Below are positions 7,172-15,103 of a stretch of 23,120 nt of DNA, one piece after another. Position 1 is the stretch's first letter, and every line of letters starts with the position of its first letter. The notes beneath the pieces are model-generated. The model had not been told where the DNA came from, searched no databases, and was given only the letters and a program-made list of their open reading frames with translations. This DNA is from CALRGL01 sp964374035 (GTDB lineage Bacteria; Patescibacteriota; Patescibacteriia; UBA9934; GWF2-40-263): the NCBI GenBank assembly GCA_964374035.1, contig CAYJWY010000016.1:1-23120 (forward strand), written 5' to 3'. The translations under genes were made by a program, and so were the position numbers.

Positions 7172-8389
7172 ATGCAGACAGAGCCACAGCAAAAAACAAC
7201 AAATATCCCCCTGCTTTCGCTCATGGCCTTTGCCGCTGTCATCGGTGCGATCACGGGGTCTGTTGCCATGGGCATCTTCTTTTTTCCGGAGAAAATTTTT
7301 TCATCGACCAAGAACGTCGAGCAAGAGGTGAAGGCGCGCGTTGTTGAACTCATCGAGGAAGAAAGCGCCACCATCTCCGTTGTCAATGACGTGACACCTT
7401 CCGTTGTGAGTGTGATCGTGAAAAAACCCCAAGCAGAGGTTCTCAGTACAAGATTTGGAAACGGTCTTATGTTTCGTTTTTCTCCGCAGGAAGACAAGCT
7501 GACACAACAGCAGGCTGAGGAACTTGTGGAGGTATCAAGTGGGACGGGTTTTTTTGTCAGCGATGACGGACTGCTCATAACCAATCGTCATGTGGTGGAT
7601 GAAGACAACGCTTCCTACACGGTCATCACCAATGATGGAAAGGAACACAAGGCAACACTGATTGACAAAGACCCTTTTCAAGACATTGCCGTGCTCAAGG
7701 TGCAGGGAGAAGGATTTCATGCCGCAACCCTTGGTGAGTCACAGAACATCCGTATCGGTCAGACCGTGATCGCGATCGGCAATTCATTGAGTGAGTTTCG
7801 AAATACCGTAACAAAGGGTGTTGTCTCGGGCATTGATCGTCGTGTCACCGCGTCGACGGCGCAAAGTGCGGAGGTCATCGAGAAGGCCATTCAAACAGAC
7901 GCGGCCATTAATCGCGGAAATTCGGGCGGCCCACTCATCAATCTTCTTGGTGAGGTTATTGGGATCAACACGGCTGTGAGTTCACAAGGCGAGTCGGTTG
8001 GTTTCGCAATTCCCATTGATCAAGCCAAACGTGTGATTGATGACGTCAAAACGTTTGGTCGCATCGTGCGACCATGGTTGGGAGTCAGATATGTTTTGGT
8101 GGAGTCCAAATCATCCGCAGATGCAAAGGTGTCCTATGAAGTTGGTGCCATGATCACCGAAGGGAATCAGCCAGGACAAAAAGCGGTGTTCGATGATAGT
8201 CCGGCCTCTGCGGCGGGTCTCAAATCGGGCGACATCGTGATTGCGATCAACGACAAAAATCTCACACCCGCCGCGGCCTTATCGGAGCGCGTTTCCGAAT
8301 TTCGTCCGGGCGATGTGATCAAGATCACGTTCTTGCGAGATGGTGAAATTCAAGAGGTAAATCTTACATTGGCCGAGTTTAAGGATTGA
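7172..8389 (+). CDS. htrA: HtrA/DegP-family serine protease, membrane anchored
   Basis: The 405-residue protein has an N-terminal membrane anchor (about 13-38), a trypsin-like protease domain with the triad His140 (LLITNRHVV), Asp171 (FQDIAVLKV) and Ser251 (NRGNSGGPLIN), and one PDZ domain at about 300-400 (GLKSGDIVIAINDKNL). It therefore belongs to the single-PDZ HtrA proteases that degrade or refold damaged proteins outside the cytoplasm. All catalytic residues are present. It starts 6 bases after nrdR and ends 1 base before pyk, so the three probably share a transcript. No heat-shock or envelope-stress promoter is recognisable upstream. Confidence 0.95.
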   Translation: MQTEPQQKTTNIPLLSLMAFAAVIGAITGSVAMGIFFFPEKIFSSTKNVEQEVKARVVELIEEESATISVVNDVTPSVVSVIVKKPQAEVLSTRFGNGLMFRFSPQEDKLTQQQAEELVEVSSGTGFFVSDDGLLITNRHVVDEDNASYTVITNDGKEHKATLIDKDPFQDIAVLKVQGEGFHAATLGESQNIRIGQTVIAIGNSLSEFRNTVTKGVVSGIDRRVTASTAQSAEVIEKAIQTDAAINRGNSGGPLINLLGEVIGINTAVSSQGESVGFAIPIDQAKRVIDDVKTFGRIVRPWLGVRYVLVESKSSADAKVSYEVGAMITEGNQPGQKAVFDDSPASAAGLKSGDIVIAINDKNLTPAAALSERVSEFRPGDVIKITFLRDGEIQEVNLTLAEFKD

Positions 8390-8390
8390 T

Positions 8391-9794
8391 ATGAACAAGC
8401 GAACAAAAATTGTGTGCACGATCGGTCCGGCATCTCACAAAGCCTCGACGCTTACCTCAATGATACGTGCCGGCATGGATGTTGCGCGTTTGAATTTTTC
8501 GCACGGTTCCTATGCGGATCATCAAGCCATGTACCGAACTATCCGTTCGGTTGCAAAAAAACTCAATCGACCTATCGGGATCATGGGTGATTTACAAGGA
8601 CCAAAGATTCGTCTTGGAAATCTACCAAAGGAACCTCTTATTTTGTCTACAGGATCCGAGGTCTTGTTTACCACCGCGACAAAGGGTTATAAGAATGGCG
8701 TCATTCCACTGACATACGAACAGTTGCACAAGCAAGTCAAATCAGGTGAGCGTTTGTTGATCGATGATGGTTTGATCGAGGTTGTTGTGGTTGAGGTCAA
8801 AGGAAAGACGATTCGAGGACACGTTGAGAGCGGGGGACCGATCAGTTCGCACAAGGGCATGAATTTTCCGGATTCAAATTTGCGCATCAGTCCCATCACC
8901 AAGAAAGATCGCGAGGATGTTGCGTTTATGGTTGCGCTTGGTGTTGACTGGATTGTTTTTTCGTTTGTTTCAAGTCCGGATCATGTGAGAATGCTGAGAC
9001 GATTGATCAAGCAGGCGATGAAACCCGATCAGGTTTTGCCACGTATACTGGCAAAGATTGAAAAAGCCGAGGGGATCAATCGATTTGATGAGATTCTTGA
9101 TGTCTGCGACGGTATCATGATAGGCCGTGGGGATCTTGCCGTGGAAATTCCGGCTGAGGATGTTCCGGTCTACCAAAAAGAACTGACAGACAAGTGCCGA
9201 CGTGCGGGTAAGCCCGTGATCATAGCAACACAAATGCTCGAGTCCATGAAGACGAGTCCTCGTCCCACACGCGCGGAAGTCTCCGACGTGGCAAACGCCG
9301 TGTTTGATCACACTGACGCAGTAATGCTTTCGGCTGAGTCTGCCACGGGAAACTATCCGGTGGAAACCGTAACCATGATGAGCGCGATTATCGAGAAATC
9401 AGAATTGTCGCCGTATGATAATGTTTTTGAGACAGCAACAACGACACAGGATCAATACATTGCGCTATCTGAATCGATCAAGCTTGGATCTCTCCGAGGA
9501 GAGATCGACGCGCTTCTTGTTTCTATCCAATTGGCTCCATGGTCCGAAACGCTCTTTCGCGCACATCCGGAGATTCCATTTTTTCTCGCATGTCCGAACA
9601 CACAAGTTGCTCAACAGGTCGTCCTGCGTTGGGGTGCCATCCCGTTTGTCCTCGCGGATGTGAACGAGCAAACATTCGTACATCGTGCGATCGCGGCACT
9701 TAAAAAAAATCGCCAAATCAAAAAAGGGATGCACATCGCCGTGGTGATGGGCGGTTCGCATGGCCAAGGATATGATCTTGTGGAAGTGACCTAA
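8391..9794 (+). CDS. pyk: pyruvate kinase
   Basis: The 467-residue protein has the features of pyruvate kinase: the N-terminal KIVCTIGPAS, the NFSHGS segment (35-40), the MGDLQGPKIRLG segment (65-76) leading into the B domain, the active-site region AKIEKAEGI and the divalent-metal segment GIMIGRGDLAVEIP. The helix PVIIATQMLESM, which lines the active site, is also present. The C-terminal regulatory domain is complete and ends in a short VMGGSHGQ segment. The enzyme makes pyruvate and ATP from phosphoenolpyruvate and ADP, the last step of glycolysis and often the main ATP source in fermentative Patescibacteria. The start is 1 base after htrA. Confidence 0.97.
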   Translation: MNKRTKIVCTIGPASHKASTLTSMIRAGMDVARLNFSHGSYADHQAMYRTIRSVAKKLNRPIGIMGDLQGPKIRLGNLPKEPLILSTGSEVLFTTATKGYKNGVIPLTYEQLHKQVKSGERLLIDDGLIEVVVVEVKGKTIRGHVESGGPISSHKGMNFPDSNLRISPITKKDREDVAFMVALGVDWIVFSFVSSPDHVRMLRRLIKQAMKPDQVLPRILAKIEKAEGINRFDEILDVCDGIMIGRGDLAVEIPAEDVPVYQKELTDKCRRAGKPVIIATQMLESMKTSPRPTRAEVSDVANAVFDHTDAVMLSAESATGNYPVETVTMMSAIIEKSELSPYDNVFETATTTQDQYIALSESIKLGSLRGEIDALLVSIQLAPWSETLFRAHPEIPFFLACPNTQVAQQVVLRWGAIPFVLADVNEQTFVHRAIAALKKNRQIKKGMHIAVVMGGSHGQGYDLVEVT

Positions 9795-9834
9795 GAGTTG
9801 GTCGCACGCAATCCCTGAGTTGCCACACCAGAGA

Positions 9835-10548
9835 TTAGGGATTCAGGAGTTTCCTGGTGTGCGTTTGATCACCTGCATTTACGATGAGATAAAACGTATT
9901 GGATTTTTTATCAACCAAAACCGCTCCAAAGGTGAGTTGATCTTTCGATGCGTCGTTCTCAACGTTTCCGTCCTCGTCTAACAAGACGACGGATGAAGTC
10001 GTGATCCGATCATCAAGTTTCTCCAGTGTGACAATGTTGGGTTGACTCGAATCGATGCGGTCCTTCATTTTTTGAAGGTATAATTTTTCTGTTTTTATGG
10101 ATGGCTCCTCATCCGTGATGAGCCATGTTGTGCATGCCGGATCGACACATGCTCGAAGATTGACCACATAGGTTGTGTCTGGCAAAAGATCTGTGAGATC
10201 AAGACTGAAGCCGTCATGTTCTCTTGACTCAACACGCGTCCATCCATCTTGCGGTTGTGTAACCGTCAAAAGAAAATGATTGTAGGATTGTTCGGGCCCC
10301 TTCCATGTCACACGAAATCCGCTCGATGAACCGATTTCTTGCGCATTGATCGTTTGGGGCCGAAATGCCGAGAGGGAGAATTGCCCATCAAAGAGGCCGA
10401 GCGCTTGTTCGTACCACTGTTTGTGAATTTTGTTACTAACGTCTATGATCGGATTGTTGGGTGTTGTGTTTTTGAATGTGAAAAAAAGCAGAAGGCCAAG
10501 TGTGATCATAAGAGCGCCAATAAGCCATGGCATGAGAGTTTTTTTCAT
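9835..10548 (-). CDS. membrane-anchored protein with FnIII-like domain
   Basis: Starting at ATG 10548 (MKKTLMPWL) the protein has 237 residues: one N-terminal membrane segment (about 5-25), a linker, and a region at about 70-145 with the pattern of a fibronectin type III fold (FRVTWKGPEQSYNHFLLTV ... LTDLLPDTTYVVNLRACV). The last 90 residues have helices and strands that I do not recognise. The frame is open back to a GTG at 10617, but that stretch lies inside a strong terminator hairpin and overlaps a promoter, so the internal ATG is preferred. Its 3' end converges on pyk. An extracytoplasmic binding or scaffold role is inferred from the fold and anchor only. Confidence 0.7.
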   Translation of the reverse strand: MKKTLMPWLIGALMITLGLLLFFTFKNTTPNNPIIDVSNKIHKQWYEQALGLFDGQFSLSAFRPQTINAQEIGSSSGFRVTWKGPEQSYNHFLLTVTQPQDGWTRVESREHDGFSLDLTDLLPDTTYVVNLRACVDPACTTWLITDEEPSIKTEKLYLQKMKDRIDSSQPNIVTLEKLDDRITTSSVVLLDEDGNVENDASKDQLTFGAVLVDKKSNTFYLIVNAGDQTHTRKLLNP

Positions 10549-10556
10549 ACGAATGG

Positions 10557-10586
10557 ATTCTAACATATCCACGAAAATGTAAGCAA
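10557..10586 (-). promoter_or_regulatory. promoter of the FnIII-like gene
   Basis: On the minus strand: TTGCTT (10586-10581), an 18-base spacer and TAGAAT (10562-10557, five of six). The -10 ends 8 bases before ATG 10548, so the transcript would be leaderless or nearly so. Confidence 0.55.
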
Positions 10587-10592
10587 AATACG

Positions 10593-10625
10593 AAAAAAAT
10601 GTGAAGCCTGGCTTCACATTTTTTT
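10593..10625. terminator. perfect bidirectional rho-independent terminator
   Basis: A perfect 15-base inverted repeat: 10593-10607 (an A7 run, then TGTGAAGC) and 10611-10625 (GCTTCACA, then a T7 run), with the 3-base loop CTG. On the minus strand it ends the csoR-copA transcript before the next gene's promoter; the structure would also work on the plus strand. Confidence 0.9.
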
Positions 10626-10689
10626 GTATTTTCTCGTGTTTTTTATAAAATCATCCACTCGTTGCGAGGGTTACAGGTGCAAAGTGCGT

Positions 10690-13065
10690 CTATCTTGCCG
10701 TCATCGTGCTCACACGAGCAAGCAAGATAAAGGCAATGGTGAATACCGCGGTCATCACAATGGGTGCGAATGTTGAGATCCAGTTGCGTTGGTTGGGGCG
10801 AAATCGACGCAGGAGCAGTGAGTTCGACATCACCGATACCGAGCTGAGCGCCATGGCAAGCCCCGCGAGTTCCGGGCGTAGCACGATTCCAAAACCAATG
10901 AAGACGCGTGCCGCGATTGGAATACCGATGACATTGTAAAAGAGTGAAAAGAAGAGGTTTTGTTTGATCTTTTGCAGTGTTTCACGGCTAAGTTGGATCG
11001 CGGAAACAACATCTTGGAGATCATTTTTCATAAGCACGATACCTCCGGCCTCCATAGCAACGTCCGTACCGCTACCCATGGCAATACCTACGTCGGCCTG
11101 CGCCATTGCTGGAGCATCATTTAAGCCATCACCGACCATGGCGACCTTCATTCCCGTGGCTTGAATGTTCTTAATCTCGTTGACCTTGTCTTGCGGAAGA
11201 ACTTCCGCACGAATATGTGCATGCTCAATTCCCGCTTGATTTGCAATCGTAACAGCCGTAGCCTTGTTGTCGCCCGTGATCATGTACACACTGAGCCCCA
11301 TGCGTCGTAGGGAGGCGATCGCCATGGGTGTTGTGGGCTTGATCGTGTCCGCCACAGCGACAATGCCGAGCACTTCCTTGTTGTTGGCAAGCAACATGAC
11401 TGTTTTTCCTTCCTCTTGCAATCGTTGCATGGTTTGTTCCATGTGCCTTGTGTCCAGTGCGTGTGTTGCCATGAGCTTACTGTTGCCAAAGGAATAGGTG
11501 ATGCCGTTGATATCCCCACGTACTCCATAACCGACAATGGCTTGAAAGTTTGTGACCTGCTGTGGCGTGAGGGATGCTTCCTTGACAGATCGACAAATGG
11601 CTTCGGCGAGCGGATGTTCGGACTGGGCTTCAAGTCCTGCGGCGATTTTCATCACATCATCTTTATGGTGCGATCCATTCGTATAGACGTCTGTCACTTC
11701 TGGCTTGCCCTTGGTGAGTGTACCGGTTTTGTCGAAAATAATTGCTCGTATTTGGCACACACGTTCCATCGGTTCTCCGCCCTTGATAAGGATGCCTTGT
11801 TTTGCGCCCATGGCGGTTGCAACCATGATTGCCGTTGGTGTTGCAAGTCCAAGCGCACAAGGACACGCGATAACAATCACAGCCGTGAAGGCCATGAGCG
11901 CGAAGCTGAGTGTTGAGCTAAGCAGGAAAAACCAAACAAGGAATGTGGCAATGGCGATCAAGATCACCCATGGAACGAATCTGGCGGAGATACGGTCGGC
12001 AAACGCCTGGATGGGCGCGCGAGAACTCTGCGCATCCTCAACCAGCTTAATGATTTGCGCAAGCACGGCTTCAGATCCCACATGGGTAGCGCGCAATGTG
12101 AAGCTTCCATGCTTGTTGATCGTCGCACCCATCACGTTGTCATCCAAGTGTTTTTCAACAGGAATACTCTCACCGGTTAGCATTGATTCATCCACAAACG
12201 ATCCACCGCTGACAAGGACACCGTCGACCGGAATTTTCTCGCCGGGACGCACCAGAACAATATCTCCCTTCACAACCTCGGCAATCGGCACATCAAACGG
12301 TGTGCCATCGCGCAGTACGCGGGCTGTTTTCGCTTGCAGATCCATAAGCTTGCCAACCGCCTGCGAGATTTCTCCCTTGGCTTTGCTCTCAAGCCATTTG
12401 CCCATGAGGACAAACGTGATGAGCAAGGCCGCGACTTCAAAATACAGCTCATGAATTTTTTCACCATCTACACCAATCAGTGAATTGTTTGTGACAGCGT
12501 AAAGGACGAAGTTCACAACGCTATAGATAAACGCGACACTTGTGCCTATGGCGATGAGACTGTCCATGTTAAACGTCGCCGCGCGCAAGCTCGACCACAT
12601 CCCCCTGTAAAATCCAATGCCAAGAAAAAGTTGCACGGGGGTCGCAAGGGCAAAGGAAAAGATGCCTACCCACGGGATCAGAAACGTTCGCCACGGGAGA
12701 AACAAGAAGAAGTCGAGAAGCATGAAATACAGCATTGGCGCAGACAACACGGCGCCAATCAGAAACTTGTGCCAGTATGCATCGATCTCCTTTTGTTGTC
12801 GCGCACGGTCTTCGTCCGGGTTGGCGATGTTGACGATCTGGGCTTGGTACCCGGCCTTGTTGATCTGTGCGATGATCGCCGTTTCATTCGTTTGACGCGG
12901 GTCAAAGTTCACGCGAGCGCTCTGAGAAGCAAAGTCTACGTTGGCATCCGCAACCCCCGGCAACGTCTCGATGCTTTTTGCGATCACACCGGCACACGAA
13001 ACACAGTGCATACCCGAAACACGAAATTGTTTATCCATAGTTGGAGGGTGAGTAGACAACGTCAT
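10690..13065 (-). CDS. copA: copper-exporting P1B-type ATPase CopA
   Basis: With the start at 13065, which overlaps the csoR stop (ATGA), the protein has 791 residues. An alternative ATG at 13038 (MDKQFRV) is also possible. It has one N-terminal heavy-metal domain (GMHCVSC, Cys21 and Cys24), the actuator motif TGES (297-300), the intramembrane CPC (401-403), the phosphorylation site DKTGT (445-449), the nucleotide-domain SEHP (482-485) and the hinge GDGLND (645-650). The last helices carry YNVIGIP and ALSSVSVMSNSL, the signature of Cu+ (P1B-1) pumps. It exports Cu+ from the cytoplasm. The long N-terminal extension of the open frame (to 13236) lies inside csoR in another frame and is rejected. 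Confidence 0.96.
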   Translation of the reverse strand: MTLSTHPPTMDKQFRVSGMHCVSCAGVIAKSIETLPGVADANVDFASQSARVNFDPRQTNETAIIAQINKAGYQAQIVNIANPDEDRARQQKEIDAYWHKFLIGAVLSAPMLYFMLLDFFLFLPWRTFLIPWVGIFSFALATPVQLFLGIGFYRGMWSSLRAATFNMDSLIAIGTSVAFIYSVVNFVLYAVTNNSLIGVDGEKIHELYFEVAALLITFVLMGKWLESKAKGEISQAVGKLMDLQAKTARVLRDGTPFDVPIAEVVKGDIVLVRPGEKIPVDGVLVSGGSFVDESMLTGESIPVEKHLDDNVMGATINKHGSFTLRATHVGSEAVLAQIIKLVEDAQSSRAPIQAFADRISARFVPWVILIAIATFLVWFFLLSSTLSFALMAFTAVIVIACPCALGLATPTAIMVATAMGAKQGILIKGGEPMERVCQIRAIIFDKTGTLTKGKPEVTDVYTNGSHHKDDVMKIAAGLEAQSEHPLAEAICRSVKEASLTPQQVTNFQAIVGYGVRGDINGITYSFGNSKLMATHALDTRHMEQTMQRLQEEGKTVMLLANNKEVLGIVAVADTIKPTTPMAIASLRRMGLSVYMITGDNKATAVTIANQAGIEHAHIRAEVLPQDKVNEIKNIQATGMKVAMVGDGLNDAPAMAQADVGIAMGSGTDVAMEAGGIVLMKNDLQDVVSAIQLSRETLQKIKQNLFFSLFYNVIGIPIAARVFIGFGIVLRPELAGLAMALSSVSVMSNSLLLRRFRPNQRNWISTFAPIVMTAVFTIAFILLARVSTMTAR

Positions 13066-13331
13066 GATCGTCGTTTGAGCTTGTAAACGTTCAAAATTTC
13101 CTCGACGGCTTTTCGCTCGTGCCCTTTTTTTATTTGATTCATGGCACACGTGCTTAGATGACGTTCCAAAAGTATATCCTCCACGCGGGAAAGCCCTTGT
13201 TTGACTGCCGAGGTTTGCGTAATGACATCGATACAATACGTGTCGTTTGCAATGAGCTCACGCAAGCCGCGAACCTGACCCTCAATAATGCTAAGGCGAC
13301 GCAACAAGGCGAGTGTCTGTTGGGATTTCAT
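13062..13331 (-). CDS. csoR: copper-sensing repressor CsoR
   Basis: Starting at ATG 13331 (MKSQQTLALLRRL) the protein has 89 residues, the normal size. It shows the IEGQVRGLRELI helix and the Cu+ ligands of the family: the Cys in TYCIDV, then the His and Cys in RHLSTC. CsoR is a small all-helical tetramer that binds promoter DNA without copper and lets go when Cu+ binds. The frame is open to 13415, but the next upstream ATG (13346) falls inside the operator, so 13331 is chosen. It overlaps copA by four bases, and a CsoR-type dyad lies directly upstream; autoregulation of csoR-copA is therefore likely. Confidence 0.92.
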   Translation of the reverse strand: MKSQQTLALLRRLSIIEGQVRGLRELIANDTYCIDVITQTSAVKQGLSRVEDILLERHLSTCAMNQIKKGHERKAVEEILNVYKLKRRS

Positions 13332-13341
13332 AGGGATCCAT

Positions 13342-13370
13342 AGCATACACCCCCATGGGGTATGATGCAA
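13342..13370 (-). promoter_or_regulatory. csoR-copA promoter with CsoR-type operator in the spacer
   Basis: On the minus strand: -35 TTGCAT (13370-13365), a 17-base spacer and -10 TATGCT (13347-13342). The spacer contains the palindrome CCCCATGGGG (13351-13360), flanked by ATAC and GTAT. This is the C-tract/G-tract form of known CsoR operators. The repressor would sit between the -35 and -10. The -10 ends 10 bases before the ATG. Confidence 0.75.
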
Positions 13371-13525
13371 ACCGCAACGCTTGCGACAAAATCCATCTCT
13401 TGAGATACTTACCATCGACCATCTCCTCCATCAGATCATGACGTTCTCTGCGATGACAGGATATTCCTTGTTCGACTTGGATCGTTGTGTTCATGGCCTA
13501 TGCAGTTGTCACGTTGAGGTTCTCT

Positions 13526-13535
13526 TACAGTCTGT
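13526..13535. promoter_or_regulatory. possible BlaI-type operator just before blaI
   Basis: TACAGTCTGT contains the dyad ACAG-T-CTGT, 3 bases before the ATG. Its core ACA-N3-TGT and spacing match the longer dyad at 15024-15042. TACAGT (13526-13531) could be the -10, but the best -35 (TTGTCA, 13506-13511) is only 14 bases away, so the promoter is uncertain. Confidence 0.4.
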
Positions 13536-13538
13536 CTT

Positions 13539-13925
13539 ATGGATTTATTTAAACATCACAGCACATTGGGAGAATTGGAATCGGAAATTATGGAGATTCT
13601 TTGGGCTTCCCCTCGCAGTTCGGTGCGAACGGTCTTAACACAGTTGGAAAAAAAGCGGAAAGTTGCTTACAACACGGTCATGACCGTGATGACTCGCCTG
13701 TATGATAAAGGCATTCTCGCCAGAGCATCGGATGCCAGTGGAGCCTATTGGTATCATCCCATTCAAAAGAAAGAATATTTTCTCGCGGCAACTTCTAAAA
13801 AAATTATCAATCGGTTAGTCAATGAATTTGGTGAGATCGCGATCGCTCAATTTATGGATGTGATTGAGCGTAATGATGTGAAAAAAATCGCGCGTTGGCG
13901 TAAAAAATTGAAAAAGATAAAATGA
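13539..13925 (+). CDS. BlaI/MecI-family transcriptional repressor
   Basis: The 128-residue protein has the winged-helix domain of the BlaI/MecI/CopY family (about 8-75): LGELESEIMEILW, then VAYNTVMTVMTRLYDKGIL, then a wing ending AYWYHP. A helical dimerisation region follows (about 78-128). It has no Cys at all, so it lacks the CxC motifs with which CopY senses copper; release from DNA would have to come by proteolysis, as with BlaI and MecI. The next gene, overlapping by four bases, encodes an M56 protease, the standard partner. A dyad just upstream may be its autoregulatory operator. It is transcribed away from csoR-copA. Confidence 0.9.
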   Translation: MDLFKHHSTLGELESEIMEILWASPRSSVRTVLTQLEKKRKVAYNTVMTVMTRLYDKGILARASDASGAYWYHPIQKKEYFLAATSKKIINRLVNEFGEIAIAQFMDVIERNDVKKIARWRKKLKKIK

Positions 13926-15001
13926 TTGCTCCTCTCGCTAATAAAGCCAATGCTATTTTTTACCAGGTCATTGCGTGGGGCGTTCTTTTTTTTCTCGGGT
14001 TGATCTTGTTGGGTATCAAGCTTTATCCGCAATTTATCATCATGAAACAACACGCCATCCGTCAAATGGAGGCCGTATGTGGTTGTACCAATCCGGCACT
14101 ATGGAGCACGCACGCGTTGTGGTGGGCCGGTGTGATATTGATGGGACTGTTTTTGTTTGTCTTTGTTACCGTTGTTGTTATTGAACTTGTGAGGTTCATC
14201 ACGGCAACAAATCAATTTCTTCGAAAGCACGTGAGCAACGGCGTTGTTCACACGTCTCCTAAATTAAAGAAAGCCATGCAAACAGTTGGATCTGAAACAC
14301 GTGTACAAGAAGTGAGGAGTGACCAGCCCTTGGTATTCTGTCATGGTTTTTTTGAGCCGCGTATTTGCATCGCATCGGCCTTAGTCGAACGTTTAGGCGA
14401 TCAAGAATTATTAGCCGTTCTTTTTCACGAACAACATCACGTCATAACGCGTCAACCGATCAAAATGCTTTTTGTTAAATTATTTCGTGTCAGTCTCTGG
14501 TTTGTTCCATGGTTTAATCTTCTTACAAAGAAGTATTTCACGTATGTCGAACTGGCCGCCGATGAGCATGCCACCGTGCAACTTAAGGACAAAACATCGC
14601 TCGCTCGCGCGTTAGATGCCATTATTTCATGGGGAAACACGCTTCCCAAAAAAGATTCTTTAGCATTGTCTTTTTTTGAAACAGTGACGGAAGAGCGCAT
14701 TAATACACTGATGGATGATCGCTACATTCCTCGCTTTCCTCTTGTCACATTCCGATCGATAGCCAGCAGTCTGGCTTTGGGATTTCTGGTTCTTTTCTCG
14801 CGCCCATTTTTTACGAATGCTCAAATGGTTATGACTCAGGAAGCTTCGGCTTCGTGCGTTCGCACAGCCATCCAAACCGTCGAGAATGTTCAAGAACAAT
14901 GCACCGGTGGCATGGTTCAGGCAACGCAACCCCGCCAGAACCTCTATGGCACGGATGCCGGAACGATGTCAGAACAGTACTCGATCACTGTGGATAATTA
15001 A
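13922..15001 (+). CDS. M56-family (BlaR1-like) membrane metalloprotease, signal transducer
   Basis: The 359-residue protein has membrane segments at about 14-34 and 66-90, a cytoplasmic loop with the zinc protease motif HEQHH (His169, Glu170, His173), a further hydrophobic stretch after it (about 183-200), a downstream acidic ligand region YVELAADEHA (208-217), and a last membrane segment at about 279-297. BlaR1 and MecR1 share this layout, but their penicillin-binding sensor domain is absent. Instead there is a short extracytoplasmic tail with Cys312 and Cys327 and an outer loop with CGC at 53-55. It probably senses an envelope signal and triggers cleavage of the overlapping upstream repressor. 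Sensing of metals or redox state by these Cys is inference. Confidence 0.88.
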   Translation: MIAPLANKANAIFYQVIAWGVLFFLGLILLGIKLYPQFIIMKQHAIRQMEAVCGCTNPALWSTHALWWAGVILMGLFLFVFVTVVVIELVRFITATNQFLRKHVSNGVVHTSPKLKKAMQTVGSETRVQEVRSDQPLVFCHGFFEPRICIASALVERLGDQELLAVLFHEQHHVITRQPIKMLFVKLFRVSLWFVPWFNLLTKKYFTYVELAADEHATVQLKDKTSLARALDAIISWGNTLPKKDSLALSFFETVTEERINTLMDDRYIPRFPLVTFRSIASSLALGFLVLFSRPFFTNAQMVMTQEASASCVRTAIQTVENVQEQCTGGMVQATQPRQNLYGTDAGTMSEQYSITVDN

Positions 15002-15004
15002 CGG

Positions 15005-15033
15005 TTGATTTCTCTTCAAAGGTCTACTACACT
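15005..15033 (+). promoter_or_regulatory. promoter of the envelope redox operon
   Basis: TTGATT (15005-15010), a 17-base spacer and TACACT (15028-15033, four of six). The -10 lies inside the dyad at 15024-15042, as expected for a repressed promoter. A second -35-like TTGAGA (15065-15070) has no good -10 partner. Confidence 0.45.
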
Positions 15034-15042
15034 CTGTAGTAG
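15024..15042. promoter_or_regulatory. BlaI/MecI-type operator dyad
   Basis: CTACTACA (15024-15031) and TGTAGTAG (15035-15042) form a perfect 8-base inverted repeat with a 3-base centre. The TACA/TGTA core resembles known BlaI/MecI operators. It lies 23 bases after the M56 gene and 61 bases before the next operon. As a terminator it is poor because the T run begins 8 bases after the stem. Confidence 0.6.
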
Positions 15043-15103
15043 CAAAAGTTTTTTTAAGATTTTTTTGAGATGTAACTAAGTAACTCATAACGAATCCAAA
15101 GAT

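Noticed and set aside
9810..9861. Terminator between pyk and the convergent gene
   Set aside because: Two competing inverted repeats exist (AATCCCT/AGGGATT and CACACCAG/CTGGTGTG), but neither is followed by a T run and the second has a 22-base loop.
13066..13236. N-terminal extension of copA
   Set aside because: It would overlap csoR in another frame; the ATGA start at 13065 fits the heavy-metal domain at the N-terminus.
13539..13925. CopY-type copper repressor
   Set aside because: The protein has no Cys and so lacks the CxC metal site; the linked M56 protease points to BlaI-type control.
13922..15001. Beta-lactam receptor (BlaR1/MecR1)
   Set aside because: The C-terminal penicillin-binding sensor domain is absent and no beta-lactamase gene is in the window.
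15024..15042. Rho-independent terminator of the M56 gene
   Set aside because: The T run starts 8 bases after the stem, so an operator is the better reading; weak termination cannot be excluded.
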